A stretch of DNA of 64,000 nt from Stenotrophomonas maltophilia. Lineage in GTDB: Bacteria > Pseudomonadota > Gammaproteobacteria > Xanthomonadales > Xanthomonadaceae. A program made the position numbers and the translations under genes. Position 1 is the stretch's first letter, and each line of letters starts with the position of its first letter. Of this stretch, positions 24,389-34,200 are shown one piece after another. The notes under the pieces were generated by a model. It saw only the letters and a list, made by a program, of their open reading frames with translations. It made no database searches and was not told the DNA's origin. The stretch lies in NCBI RefSeq assembly GCF_004684085.1, contig NZ_SRHZ01000089.1, positions 1-64,000 of the forward strand, written 5' to 3'.

Positions 24389-25131
24389 GCGTGCAGGCCC
24401 TCTTCGCTGCCGATCAGTTTCACGAACGCATCTTCCAGGTTGGATTCGCCAGCCTGCGCACGCAGTTCATCGGCGCTGCCGGCGGCCATCACTGTGCCCT
24501 TGGCGATGATCACGATGTGATCGCACAGCGCAGCCACCTCCTGCATGATGTGGCTGGACAGGATCACGCAGCGCCCTTCTTCGCGCAGCCCCAGCAGGAA
24601 GCGGCGCAGCGCGCGCGTGGTCATCACGTCCAGGCCGTTGGTGGGTTCGTCGAGGATGACATTGCGCGGGTCATGCACCAGCGCGCGGGCGATGGCGGTC
24701 TTGGTGCGCTGGCCCTGCGAGAAGCCGTCGGTCTGGCGGTCAAGGATGTCCCCCATATCCAGCGCGTGCGACAGCACCTCGATGCGCTCACGGATACGCT
24801 CGGCCGACAGGCCGTGCAGTTCGCCGAAGTAGGCGATGTTCTCGCGCGCGGTCAGGCGCTTGTAGACGCCACGCGCATCCGGCAGCACGCCCAGGTGGCG
24901 ACGCACCTCCACCGGATTGCGCGCAGCGTCGACACCATCGACGCTGATGCTGCCCTGGTCAGGGGTCATCAGCGTGTACAGCATGCGCATGGTGGTGGTC
25001 TTGCCGGCACCATTGGGCCCCAGCAGGCCGGTGATGCGGCCATCCTCGGCACGGAAGCCGACGTTGGCGACCGCCTGGATGCGGCCCGTGCGGGTGTCGA
25101 AAGCCTTGTGCAGGTTGTCGGCGACGATCAT
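24385..25131 (-). CDS. ABC transporter ATP-binding protein, NatA-like
   Basis: A 248-residue ATPase starting MIVADNLHKAF. The ATG overlaps the stop of the upstream peptidase gene (ATGA), which decides the start against a longer frame. Walker A is GPNGAGKTT, the signature loop is GFSQGQRTKTAIAR (SQGQ instead of SGGQ), Walker B is NVILDEPTNGLD, and the switch histidine is in SSHIMQEV. It follows the NatA pattern, with DARGVYKRLTARENIAYFGEL in place of the usual Q-loop region. It works with the permease encoded immediately downstream. Confidence 0.9.
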   Translation of the reverse strand: MIVADNLHKAFDTRTGRIQAVANVGFRAEDGRITGLLGPNGAGKTTTMRMLYTLMTPDQGSISVDGVDAARNPVEVRRHLGVLPDARGVYKRLTARENIAYFGELHGLSAERIRERIEVLSHALDMGDILDRQTDGFSQGQRTKTAIARALVHDPRNVILDEPTNGLDVMTTRALRRFLLGLREEGRCVILSSHIMQEVAALCDHIVIIAKGTVMAAGSADELRAQAGESNLEDAFVKLIGSEEGLHA

Positions 25132-26654
25132 GGTTCCCATCCGTTGAACGAGGTGAACGCCGGCACGTAGCTCAGCGTGTCCAGGCAGCCGGCATCCAGC
25201 GCCTTGGCATCGGTCTTGTCGATGAATTGCCCGAGCAGGCGCGGCATGCAACCGGCACTCAGCGTGCCGTGGCCCTGGCCGCGGGCGACCAGCGCGCGGC
25301 CATTGGGCAGGCCCGTGAGCACCTGTTCGGCATAGCGCGGCGGCGTCACCGGGTCCAGCTCACCGGACAGCAGCAGCGCCGGTACGTCACTGCGCAGCGG
25401 CACGGCATTGGCTGCCGGTGCCGGCCGGTGCGGCCATACCGGGCAGGCGGCGAAGAAGGCACTGGCCACGTCGTTGCCGAACAGGCGCTCGGGATCCTCG
25501 GCCGGTGCGTGGTAGCGCGGCGCGTCTTCGCTGCAGATCACCGACCACTGCATGCCACGATTGATCTGGAAATCCATGCTGCGGTTCGCACCGCGTGCCA
25601 ACGACGCCAGCGGTGCATAGCGGCCGTGCGCGGCTTCATCGAGAACCAGCGGCAGCAGCGAGGAGTACTGCGGCACGTAGGAGAAGGCGAATGCCAGGCC
25701 GATCACGCTGTCCGGACTCAGCACATCCTGCCGGGACTGGTTGGTGCCGGGGTCGCGATACTCCACCGAGACCGGCGCACGGCGCAGGGTCTCGACCACG
25801 CTGCGCAGCTGCGCGCGGGTGTCGGTCGGGAAGCGCTTGCTGCAGGCGGCATCCTTGCGGCACTGCGCCGATTGCAGGGCGATCGCATCCTCGAACGTTG
25901 TGGCGAAATCGCCGCCCACCACCCGCTCATTGGGCACCACGCCATCGATGACGATGCTGCGCGTGTGCTGTGGATAGGCACCGGCATAGCGTTGGGCCAC
26001 GCGGGTACCGTAGGAGCCGCCGACCAGGTTGATGCGCTCGACACCCAGCGCCTGACGCACCGCATCCAGATCAGCAATCGCCTCGGTGGTGGTGTAGAAG
26101 CGCGCATCGGCACGCCCCTGCAGCGAGGCAGCGCAGCGCTCGGCGTAGTCGCGCAGCGACGCTTCAGTGGGTGCCGCGTCCTCGTCCATGGCCAGTTCCT
26201 TGCCATCGGCGCCCAGGCAGTTGAGCGGGTTGGAACTGCCGGTACCCCGCTGGTCGACCAGGAAGATGTCGCGCTGCTTGCGCACCTGACGCAAGGCGGT
26301 GTCGACGATGACCGCCACTTCGCTGGCCGCCTGGCCCGGGCCGCCGGCCAGGAAGAACACCGGGTCGGGCTGGCTGGAGCCACTGCTGCCCGATTCCAGC
26401 CAGGCGATGCGCAGGTCAATGCGGCGACCCTCGGGCTGGGCCCGGTCCTCCGGCACCTGCAGGGTGGCGCACTGCGCTTCCACATTCGCACTGGCGCCTT
26501 CAGTGGACAGCGTGCAGGGCTGGAAATCGATGCTGCCGAAGCGGCGGCTTGGCGCATCGGTGGCGCCGTCCGCGCCGGCCGAAGGCGGCTGGCTGCAACC
26601 GGCAAGCATCAGGCTGGCCAGCATCCCGGCCAGCGCAAGGTGGTGTCTTTGCAT
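25128..26654 (-). CDS. Lipoprotein alpha/beta-hydrolase, tripeptidyl aminopeptidase type (TAP-like)
   Basis: A 508-residue exported peptidase-like enzyme. The N terminus MQRHHLALAGMLASLMLAGC has a lipobox with Cys20. The oxyanion loop is in FFLAGGPGQAASE, the nucleophile Ser in LVGGSYGTRVAQRYA, and the acid and histidine in LLSGELDPVTPPRYAE and ARGQGHGTLSAGC, the C-terminal TAP-like domain. The related Streptomyces and Xanthomonas enzymes cut short peptides or prolyl bonds. It is the first gene of a tightly coupled operon with a NatAB-type exporter, suggesting peptide processing or detoxification linked to export (inference). Confidence 0.87.
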   Translation of the reverse strand: MQRHHLALAGMLASLMLAGCSQPPSAGADGATDAPSRRFGSIDFQPCTLSTEGASANVEAQCATLQVPEDRAQPEGRRIDLRIAWLESGSSGSSQPDPVFFLAGGPGQAASEVAVIVDTALRQVRKQRDIFLVDQRGTGSSNPLNCLGADGKELAMDEDAAPTEASLRDYAERCAASLQGRADARFYTTTEAIADLDAVRQALGVERINLVGGSYGTRVAQRYAGAYPQHTRSIVIDGVVPNERVVGGDFATTFEDAIALQSAQCRKDAACSKRFPTDTRAQLRSVVETLRRAPVSVEYRDPGTNQSRQDVLSPDSVIGLAFAFSYVPQYSSLLPLVLDEAAHGRYAPLASLARGANRSMDFQINRGMQWSVICSEDAPRYHAPAEDPERLFGNDVASAFFAACPVWPHRPAPAANAVPLRSDVPALLLSGELDPVTPPRYAEQVLTGLPNGRALVARGQGHGTLSAGCMPRLLGQFIDKTDAKALDAGCLDTLSYVPAFTSFNGWEP

Positions 26655-26722
26655 CGTGCTCGTTTCCCCTGGAGGACGTTCCTGGCAACCACGACGGGCT
26701 GCCGCGGAAGATGTGACTCAAC

Positions 26723-27925
26723 TTACACGGGCACGGCGTTGTCGGCGATGGGCAGACGCGAAATCTCCGCCGGCGCGGCGCAGACCAGGCGATCGCGGCC
26801 CGCGGCCTTGGCCCGATACAGCGCCGCGTCTGCAGCTGCCAGCAGCGTGGACAGGTCGCCGCGGCCGTCGTCCATGGCCAGGCCGATGCTGGCGGTGACC
26901 GTCACCGGCCCGGTGGCCAGACGTGAAGGGTGCTGCTGCAGAGCGATACGGATCTCCGCTGCCCGCGCCATCGCTTCATCCCGCGTGCTGCCGGCCAGCA
27001 CCAGCACGAACTCCTCGCCACCGTAGCGGCCCAGCAGCGTGTCATGGCCCTGCAAACCGTGCTGCAGCAGCGCAGCGAAGTGGCGCAGTACCTGATCGCC
27101 GGCCAGATGACCCCAGCGGTCGTTGATCTGCTTGAAGTGATCGACGTCGACCAGCAGCAGGGCCAGTGGCCGGCCCTGCCGACGCAGCCGCTGCAACTGC
27201 GCCTGGCCATCGGCCAGCACCGCGCTGCGGTTGAGCAGGCCGGTCAGGCCATCAGTACGCGCCGCACGCCGCAGATCGACCAGCATGCGCTCGACCAGCA
27301 GCAGCACCATCGCAAAGCACCGCGCCAGTTCCAGCATCACGCCGGCAAGGTAGGTGACGAACATCGGCGTGCCGGTGCGCATGATGTCCTCACCGGCATC
27401 GGGTGCCACCGGCAGGAACAGGCGCACCGCGTACAGGGCCGCCTCGGCCAGGAACACCGCTGCGGCCAGGCGACAGCTGGTCCTCTGCTGCACAGGGGCA
27501 TGCCGCAGCAGCAGCCACGCGATCCAGCCATCGACCAGCAGCGTGAACACACTGAACACCTGCAGGCGCACGCCCAGGTTCGGCCACAGCACCAGGAAGG
27601 CGAAGATGCAGGCCATGAACGTGGTCGCCATCAACATCGGCCGCCACAGCGGCAGCGGCCGCTCAAGGTGCAGCGCCATGCCGCGCAGCATCAGCACCGC
27701 GCAGCCGGCCATCGCCGCATTTCCGGCCAGGATGGCCGGCACCAGTGGCAGGTAGGGTCGCAGCGCCAGCAGGGTCACGCCCAGGGTCAGCAGCCACAGG
27801 CTCGCGGTCCACAGGCGCAGCACCGGTTGCCCGCGCAGCACCATCAGCAGCAATGAGAACCCCACGGCAATGCCGATGCAGAGCAGGAAGCCAAGCACGG
27901 TGATGGTGGGGAAATCCAGGGACAT
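26723..27925 (-). CDS. Membrane-bound diguanylate cyclase (GGDEF)
   Basis: A 400-residue protein that should make cyclic di-GMP from two GTP. Residues about 1-210 hold six or seven membrane helices with no recognised sensor family. The GGDEF domain (about 225-385) starts at ARTDGLTGLLNR, has the metal and GTP residues in VDVDHFKQINDRWGH, and an intact active site RYGGEEF near residue 301. The inhibitory I-site RxxD upstream of GGEEF reads QGHD, so product inhibition is probably absent. A single gene on the minus strand, 68 bases after the peptidase start. Confidence 0.92.
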   Translation of the reverse strand: MSLDFPTITVLGFLLCIGIAVGFSLLLMVLRGQPVLRLWTASLWLLTLGVTLLALRPYLPLVPAILAGNAAMAGCAVLMLRGMALHLERPLPLWRPMLMATTFMACIFAFLVLWPNLGVRLQVFSVFTLLVDGWIAWLLLRHAPVQQRTSCRLAAAVFLAEAALYAVRLFLPVAPDAGEDIMRTGTPMFVTYLAGVMLELARCFAMVLLLVERMLVDLRRAARTDGLTGLLNRSAVLADGQAQLQRLRRQGRPLALLLVDVDHFKQINDRWGHLAGDQVLRHFAALLQHGLQGHDTLLGRYGGEEFVLVLAGSTRDEAMARAAEIRIALQQHPSRLATGPVTVTASIGLAMDDGRGDLSTLLAAADAALYRAKAAGRDRLVCAAPAEISRLPIADNAVPV

Positions 27926-28079
27926 GCGGCACTCGTCGGCCGGGGCGGCGCGCGCATCTTAGCGCCTTGCCGGGCGATCCCCATGGCGCTCTCCGGCCCG
28001 AGGGAGATGCGGGGTCTGAAAACGGCGAGCACGGCGGCCGGCGCATGCGCAGAATCCGCGGAAAACCAAGGAGACGCCC

Positions 28080-28565
28080 ATGCACGCGTGGTACCTCGGT
28101 GGCATCGACCACCGCCCGTTCCTGCACCTGTTCGAGAAGAGCGACACCGCGCTGGCTGCGCTGGGCATCCAGCGTCGCTGGGCCGGCGAAACAGGAGGTC
28201 ACCCCTGCCGGATCAGCCTGAGCGATCCGCCCGGTGGCAGCGAGCTGCTGCTGTTGTCCCATGTGCACCTGCCCCTGCACTCGCCCTATCACGCCTCGGG
28301 CCCGATCTTCGTGCAGCGTGGCGTGACCCGCTGCGTGCTGGCGCCGGGTGAAGTACCGCCGTACGTACAGCGCCGGATGATCTCGTTGCGCGCCTATGAC
28401 CAGGCTGCATTGATGCTGGCCGCAGAGATCAGTGCGGGCACGGATGTCTCCGCTCGGCTGGACGCACTGTTTGCTGACCCTGACGTGGCCTTCGTGCAAC
28501 TGCACAACGCAGCCCACGGCTGCTTCTCATGCCAGGCGGATCGCGTGGGTGTAGCGCCGACGTAG
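28080..28565 (+). CDS. DUF1203 family protein
   Basis: A 161-residue soluble protein preceded by AAGGAGA. The order of conserved parts, GIDHRPFLHLFEKSDTALAA, then PCRISLSDPPGGSELLLL and SPYHASGPIFVQRG, matches DUF1203, whose members are uncharacterised small cytosolic proteins. The C terminus carries HNAAHGCFSCQ, whose His and Cys could bind a metal. It is divergent from the diguanylate cyclase. Function unknown. Confidence 0.8.
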   Translation: MHAWYLGGIDHRPFLHLFEKSDTALAALGIQRRWAGETGGHPCRISLSDPPGGSELLLLSHVHLPLHSPYHASGPIFVQRGVTRCVLAPGEVPPYVQRRMISLRAYDQAALMLAAEISAGTDVSARLDALFADPDVAFVQLHNAAHGCFSCQADRVGVAPT

Positions 28566-28798
28566 CCGGATCTCCACGACGTGATCGATGCCACGCCCAA
28601 CACGTGATCGCCAGCGCATCCGTTCAGTCCCGCGTGAAGCCTGCGGGAAGGGCTTCACACCCACAGTCACGGATCGGCATTTCCATGGTTCCGCACCCTG
28701 CGCTGCGACTCGATACTCGCCGTGGTGCCGCCGAAAGTCCGCCGTGCAGCGCAGCTCCTGCGGTCACCGCTCTCTTTCGACGACCACAAGGAAGCGCC

Positions 28799-29971
28799 AT
28801 GTCATTCCGATCCACACCATTGCTGCTGGCCACTTCATTGGCCGCCGCTGGCCTGTTGCTGGCCGGCGATGCATCTGCCCACGGCACCATGACCACGCCG
28901 ATCAGCCGCGTCTATGCCTGCTTCCAGGGCAATCCCGAGAACCCGACCAATCCGGCCTGTGCCGCCGCCAAGGCTGTCGGTGGATCGCAGGCATTCTACG
29001 ACTGGAACGGCATCAACCAGGCCAACGCCAACGGCAACCATCAGGCCGTGGTGCCGGACGGCAAGCTGTGCAGCGGCAACAACCCGACCTTCCGCGGACT
29101 TGATGTAAACCGCAGCGACTGGCAGACCACGCCGATCCACGCCGATGCCAATGGCAAGTTCACCTTCGTGTTCAAGGCGACCGCGCCACATGCCACGCGT
29201 GACTGGCGCTTCTTCGTCACCCGCGAAGGCTGGCAGCCGGGCAGCCCGCTGGGCTGGGCCGATCTGCAGGAGTTCTGCACACTGGGCAATACACCGCTCT
29301 CGGCCGATGGCACGTACAAGCTGCAGTGCACGCTGCCGCAGCGCACCGGCCAGCATGTGATCTACAACACCTGGCAGCGCTCGGATTCGACCGAAGCGTT
29401 CTATACCTGCATGGACGTGCGCTTTGAAGGCGGCGGCGGTGGTACGACACCGGCACCGCAATGGCAGGATGCCGGCCCGGTCACCGCACGCGGTGAATTG
29501 CCGGTTGGCACGACGCTGGCACTGCGCGTGTTCAACGCCAACGGCAACGATGTCGAACGTGTGGAAGCGACGCTGGCCGGCGGCCAGACCGCGGCCGCGC
29601 AATGGCCCTTGGTACTGGCGCGCAAGGTCAATGGCAGTGCACAGCATGCGCGCGTGGGCGTGCTTGCCAATGGCGTGATCACGCCATCGGCATCCGCCAC
29701 CGAGAACCGCGTTTACCTGAAGGACGGCAACCGCTTCCAGCTCGACACCAAGGTGCCGGACCCGGGTACGCCATCGCCGGGCGGTGATTTCGACCACGTG
29801 TACCCGGCAGGCATCGGCAGCTATGTGCCCGGCCAGACCGTGGTGAAGAGCAGCGACGGCAAGCTGTATGCCTGCCGCCCGTTCCCGGAAGGTGCGTGGT
29901 GCAACGTCAACGCCGAAGCGTACCGACCGGGTGTGGGTGCGGCCTGGCGCGATGCGTGGATCGCGTACTGA
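28799..29971 (+). CDS. AA10 lytic polysaccharide monooxygenase with GbpA-like and chitin-binding domains (copy 1)
   Basis: A 390-residue secreted copper enzyme that cleaves crystalline chitin by oxidation. The start at ATG 28799 follows AAGGAAG and gives a signal peptide cleaved before His28 (ASA-HGTM), the first ligand of the histidine brace; the second histidine is in ATAPHATRDWRFFV. Domain order: AA10 (28-about 205, ending YTCMDVRFEG), a GbpA domain-2-like module (about 215-320, VTARGELPVGTTLALRVFNA), and a C-terminal CBM5/12 or CBM73-like module (YPAGIGSYVPGQTVV, AWRDAWIAY). A paralogue follows in tandem. Confidence 0.93.
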   Translation: MSFRSTPLLLATSLAAAGLLLAGDASAHGTMTTPISRVYACFQGNPENPTNPACAAAKAVGGSQAFYDWNGINQANANGNHQAVVPDGKLCSGNNPTFRGLDVNRSDWQTTPIHADANGKFTFVFKATAPHATRDWRFFVTREGWQPGSPLGWADLQEFCTLGNTPLSADGTYKLQCTLPQRTGQHVIYNTWQRSDSTEAFYTCMDVRFEGGGGGTTPAPQWQDAGPVTARGELPVGTTLALRVFNANGNDVERVEATLAGGQTAAAQWPLVLARKVNGSAQHARVGVLANGVITPSASATENRVYLKDGNRFQLDTKVPDPGTPSPGGDFDHVYPAGIGSYVPGQTVVKSSDGKLYACRPFPEGAWCNVNAEAYRPGVGAAWRDAWIAY

Positions 29972-30148
29972 CGCAGTGATATGGGAGGCGGTGCACATCA
30001 CACCGCCTTCTGGCTCCCCTGCCGCGCAGTGGGGCGTGCGTTGCAGAAACCGAAGAACGCAGCAGTCTTTCAAACTTGTCTGATGGGCATGCGGCGGCTA
30101 CATGCGAAGACTTCGCGAGGTTTCCACACTTCGCAAAGGAGTTCCTGC

Positions 30149-31318
30149 ATGCACCTGTCCCATCGGGCCGTCCTCGCACTGTCCGTCGTTGCCGGCCTGA
30201 CACTGTCCGGCAGCGCCTTCGCCCACGGCACCCTGTCCAAGCCGCTCAGCCGAGTGAAGCAGTGCCATGAGGGCAATCCGGAAAACCCGACCAATCCGGC
30301 GTGTGCCGCCGCCAAGGCCATCGGTGGCGCACAGCCGTTCTATGACTGGGCCGGCGTCAACCAGGCCAACGCCAACGGCAACCATCAAGCGGTGGTTCCA
30401 GATGGCGAGTTGTGCAGCGGCGGCAACAGCAAGTACCGCGGCCTCGATCTGAACCGCAGTGACTGGCCGACCTCGCCGATCCGCGCCGATTCGCGTGGGC
30501 GTTACACCTTCGAGTTCAAGGCGCCGGCCGCGCATGCCACCCGCGAGTGGAAGTTCTACGTCACCCGCGACGGTTGGCAGCCGGGCAGCCCGTTGCGCTG
30601 GGCCGACCTGCAGGAATTCTGCACGCTGGGCAATGTGCCGGTCTCCGGCGACGTCTACAAGCTGGATTGCCCGCTGCCCAAGCGCAGCGGCCAACACGTC
30701 ATCTACAACACCTGGCAGCGCTCGGATTCCGGTGAAGCGTTCTATACCTGCGCGGACGTGCGCTTCGAGGGGGGCGGTGGCGTGACCCCACCGCCGCAGT
30801 GGCAGGATGCAGGCCCGGTCACCGCCCGCGGTGCGCTGGACGTGGGCACCACCGTGATCCTGCGCGTGTTCAACGCCCAGGGCAACGACCTCGAACGCCC
30901 GGAGATCACCCTGGCTGCAGGTCAGACCGCTGCGAACCAGTGGCCGCTGGCGCTGGCCCGCAAGGTCAATGGCAGCGCCCAGCAAGCACGCGTGGGCGTG
31001 ATGAAGGACGGCGTGATCACGCCCGTCGCCTCGGCCACCGAGAACCGCGTCTATTTGAAGCCAGGCAACCTGTTCCAGCTCGATACCCGCGTGCCGGGTC
31101 CGGTCGATCCGGTCGATCCGCCGCCGGGTGACGACTACGACTTCGTGTATCCGGCTGGGATCGGCAGCTACACGCCGGGTGAAACCGTGGTCAAGGGCAC
31201 CGGCGGCAAGCTCTACGCCTGCCGACCGTTCCCGGAAGGTGCGTGGTGCAACATCAACGCCGACGCCTATCGTCCGGGCACCGGTTTCGCCTGGCGCGAT
31301 GCCTGGATCGCGTACTGA
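30149..31318 (+). CDS. AA10 lytic polysaccharide monooxygenase (copy 2)
   Basis: A 389-residue tandem paralogue of the previous gene with the same three-domain order. A strong AAAGGAG lies before ATG 30149. The signal peptide ends SAFA, exposing His26 (HGTLSKPLSR); the second copper histidine is in APAAHATREWKFYV. The AA10, GbpA-like and C-terminal chitin-binding modules are highly similar to copy 1, while the signal peptides and the spacer differ. The two may have different expression or substrate preference; this cannot be told from sequence. A SMAG repeat follows at 31362. Confidence 0.93.
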   Translation: MHLSHRAVLALSVVAGLTLSGSAFAHGTLSKPLSRVKQCHEGNPENPTNPACAAAKAIGGAQPFYDWAGVNQANANGNHQAVVPDGELCSGGNSKYRGLDLNRSDWPTSPIRADSRGRYTFEFKAPAAHATREWKFYVTRDGWQPGSPLRWADLQEFCTLGNVPVSGDVYKLDCPLPKRSGQHVIYNTWQRSDSGEAFYTCADVRFEGGGGVTPPPQWQDAGPVTARGALDVGTTVILRVFNAQGNDLERPEITLAAGQTAANQWPLALARKVNGSAQQARVGVMKDGVITPVASATENRVYLKPGNLFQLDTRVPGPVDPVDPPPGDDYDFVYPAGIGSYTPGETVVKGTGGKLYACRPFPEGAWCNINADAYRPGTGFAWRDAWIAY

Positions 31319-31361
31319 GGCAGGCCACCGGGGGCGGCGTGATGCCGCCTCCGGTTCGTGC

Positions 31362-31388
31362 GGTTGCCGGCCAGCGGCCGGCACTACC
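31362..31388. repeat. SMAG repeat
   Basis: TTGCCGGCC-AGC-GGCCGGCA ending CTACC, between the second LPMO gene and the convergent reductase gene. A second, partial GCTGCCGGCCAGC follows at about 31400. Confidence 0.75.
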
Positions 31389-31412
31389 GGGATTGTCGGG
31401 CTGCCGGCCAGC

Positions 31413-32162
31413 CTATTTGCTGCTGACGTACTTCTCGCGGCGGATCTGCGGGTTGCCCAGGCCGGCGGCCTTCAGCAGCTCGGCGCAGGCATCGACCATA
31501 TCCGGGTTGCCGCACAGGTAGGCGATGTCGGTGGCCGGGTCCGGGGTGAAGCCGGCCAGCGCCTGCTGCACATAGCCGTGCTGTACGTCCGTGTGCGGAT
31601 CAGCCGGAAGTTCACGCGACAGGCACGGCACATAGCGGAAGTTCGGGTGCTTTTCGGCGAAGCTGTAGAAATCTTCGCTGTACAGCAGTTCACCCGGGCT
31701 GCGCGCGCCCTGCAGCAGCACGATCTGCACCCTGCGGTCGGCCATGGCTTTTTCCAGCAGCGGCAGCATCGAGCGGTACGGGGTGACGCCGGTGCCGGTG
31801 GCAATCAGCAGGTAGCGGGCGTTGTGGTCACCGGGGTTCAGGCAGAACCGGCCATACGGGCCGGAGGCGCTGACCTGGCCGCCGTGCTCGAGCGCCTCGA
31901 ACAGGGCCGTGGCAGCGCCACCGGGCACGAAGCTGACCGCGATATCCACCGCCTCGCCCGGGCCCAGCGCATGGTCATGGATGGTCGCCAGCGAATAGCT
32001 GCGCTTGGTCTCGGTGCCGTCGGCGTAGCTGAAATGGACCTGGATGAACTGGCCGGGCTGGAAATCCAGCGGCTGCCCATCATCACGCACGAACTGGTAG
32101 TGGCCGACGGTCGGGGCCAGCATGCGGCAGCCGACCAGCTTGAGGGGGAATTGAACAGGCAC
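31413..32162 (-). CDS. fpr: Ferredoxin--NADP reductase
   Basis: A 249-residue FAD enzyme that moves electrons between NADPH and ferredoxin or flavodoxin. The FAD site is RSYSLAT (about 54-60), preceded by FQPGQFIQVHF. The NADP half contains LLIATGTGVTPYRSML and YLCGNPDMVD, and the C-terminal EKYVSSK matches the bacterial subclass with extended end. The start codon is GTG. It is divergent from the ABC transporter pair, with a shared 84-base spacer that holds a TATAAT for the other direction. Confidence 0.9.
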   Translation of the reverse strand: MPVQFPLKLVGCRMLAPTVGHYQFVRDDGQPLDFQPGQFIQVHFSYADGTETKRSYSLATIHDHALGPGEAVDIAVSFVPGGAATALFEALEHGGQVSASGPYGRFCLNPGDHNARYLLIATGTGVTPYRSMLPLLEKAMADRRVQIVLLQGARSPGELLYSEDFYSFAEKHPNFRYVPCLSRELPADPHTDVQHGYVQQALAGFTPDPATDIAYLCGNPDMVDACAELLKAAGLGNPQIRREKYVSSK

Positions 32163-32208
32163 GACTTTTCGGGACAGTGTGTAGCCGGGGCAAGCCCTCG
32201 GGGTCTTC

Positions 32209-32214
32209 TATAAT
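32209..32214 (+). promoter_or_regulatory. Probable -10 element (TATAAT)
   Basis: A perfect TATAAT lies 33 bases before the ABC ATPase start, in an otherwise GC-rich spacer. The expected -35 position (CGGGGC or nearby) is poor, so the promoter may need an extended contact or an activator. Confidence 0.6.
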
Positions 32215-32246
32215 AGCCCCTCCCCGCCCCTCTCCAGCGCCAGCCC

Positions 32247-33211
<965 letters not shown>

Positions 33212-33215
<4 letters not shown>

Positions 33216-34003
33216 GCATCACCGAGCTGACCGACGGCCAGCGCAACCGCGTCGCACTGATGACCATCGTGCGCCGTGAAGTCGCCCGCATCATGCGCAT
33301 CTGGGGCCAGACCCTGGTACCGCCGGCGATCACCATGACCCTGTACTTCCTGATCTTCGGCGGCCTGATCGGCTCGCGCGTGGGGGATATGGGCGGCTAC
33401 AGCTACATGCAGTTCATCGTGCCGGGCCTGGTGATGATGAGCGTGATCCAGAACAGCTACGGCAACATCAGCTCCTCGTTCTTCGGCGCCAAGTTCGGCC
33501 GCCACGTAGAGGAGCTGCTGGTCAGCCCGATGCCGAACTGGGTGATCCTGTGGGGTTATGTGGCAGGTGCCGTACTGCGCGGCCTGATGGTGGGCGTGAT
33601 CGTGCTGATCATCGCCATGTTCTTCACCCCGGTGCGCATTCCGCATCCGCTGGTGACGCTGACCACGGTGATCCTGGGCGCGACGATCTTCTCGCTGGCG
33701 GGCTTCATCAACGCGGTGTATGCAAAGAAGTTCGACGACGTGGCGATCGTGCCGACCTTCATCCTGACCCCGCTGACCTACCTCGGTGGCGTGTTCTATT
33801 CGGTGAAGCTGCTGCCGGGCTGGGCCGAAGCGGCCACCCATGCGAACCCGATCTTCTACATGGTCAATGCATTCCGCTATGGCCTGCTGGGCAGCAGCGA
33901 TGTGCCGGTGGTGGTGGCCTACGCGCTGATGATCGGCTTCGTGGTGGTGCTGACAGCGCTGGCACTGTGGCTGCTGCGCCGTGGCGTGGGCATGCGCAGC
34001 TGA
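33212..34003 (+). CDS. ABC-2 type permease, YadH type
   Basis: A 263-residue membrane protein with six helices (about 32-52, 66-86, 110-135, 145-168, 178-195, 230-252). The ABC-2 signature is in FSLAGFINAVYAKKFDDVAI, PTFILTPLTYLGGVFYSVKLLP and ANPIFYMVNAFRYGLLG, the typical YadH and NodJ-like ending. It is translationally coupled to the ATPase gene. A perfect 9-bp stem (TGCAGGGCC-TGC-GGCCCTGCA, 34012-34032) follows the stop. Confidence 0.9.
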
Positions 34004-34011
34004 GGGTTGCC

Positions 34012-34032
34012 TGCAGGGCCTGCGGCCCTGCA
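34012..34032. terminator. GC hairpin after the ABC permease gene
   Basis: TGCAGGGCC, loop TGC, GGCCCTGCA, 9 perfect base pairs immediately after the stop. There is no T-run, so it may stabilise the mRNA 3' end rather than terminate by itself. Confidence 0.5.
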
Positions 34033-34093
34033 CCCGCCGAATCAACGTCAACTTCAACGGCAAAAGCTGACTATCCGGGGGATGGCGGGTGGG

Positions 34094-34138
34094 TGTCGAC
34101 CTTGGTCGACACGGTAGATCCACGCCATGCGTGGATGG
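34094..34138. repeat. SMAG repeats, two units
   Basis: GTGTCGACC-TTG-GTCGACAC followed by GTAGATCCACGCCATGCG and its end. Two SMAG subtypes are joined head to tail. Confidence 0.8.
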
Positions 34139-34200
34139 AGCGTTCACGGTAAGGCCGATGCTCGGCGCTTTTCGTTTGGGATTGCCGCGAGGCTGTGGTC

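Noticed and set aside
31399..31414. A further SMAG unit after the LPMO pair
   Set aside because: Only half a palindrome (GCTGCCGGCCAGC) without a partner arm; mentioned within the neighbouring repeat entry.
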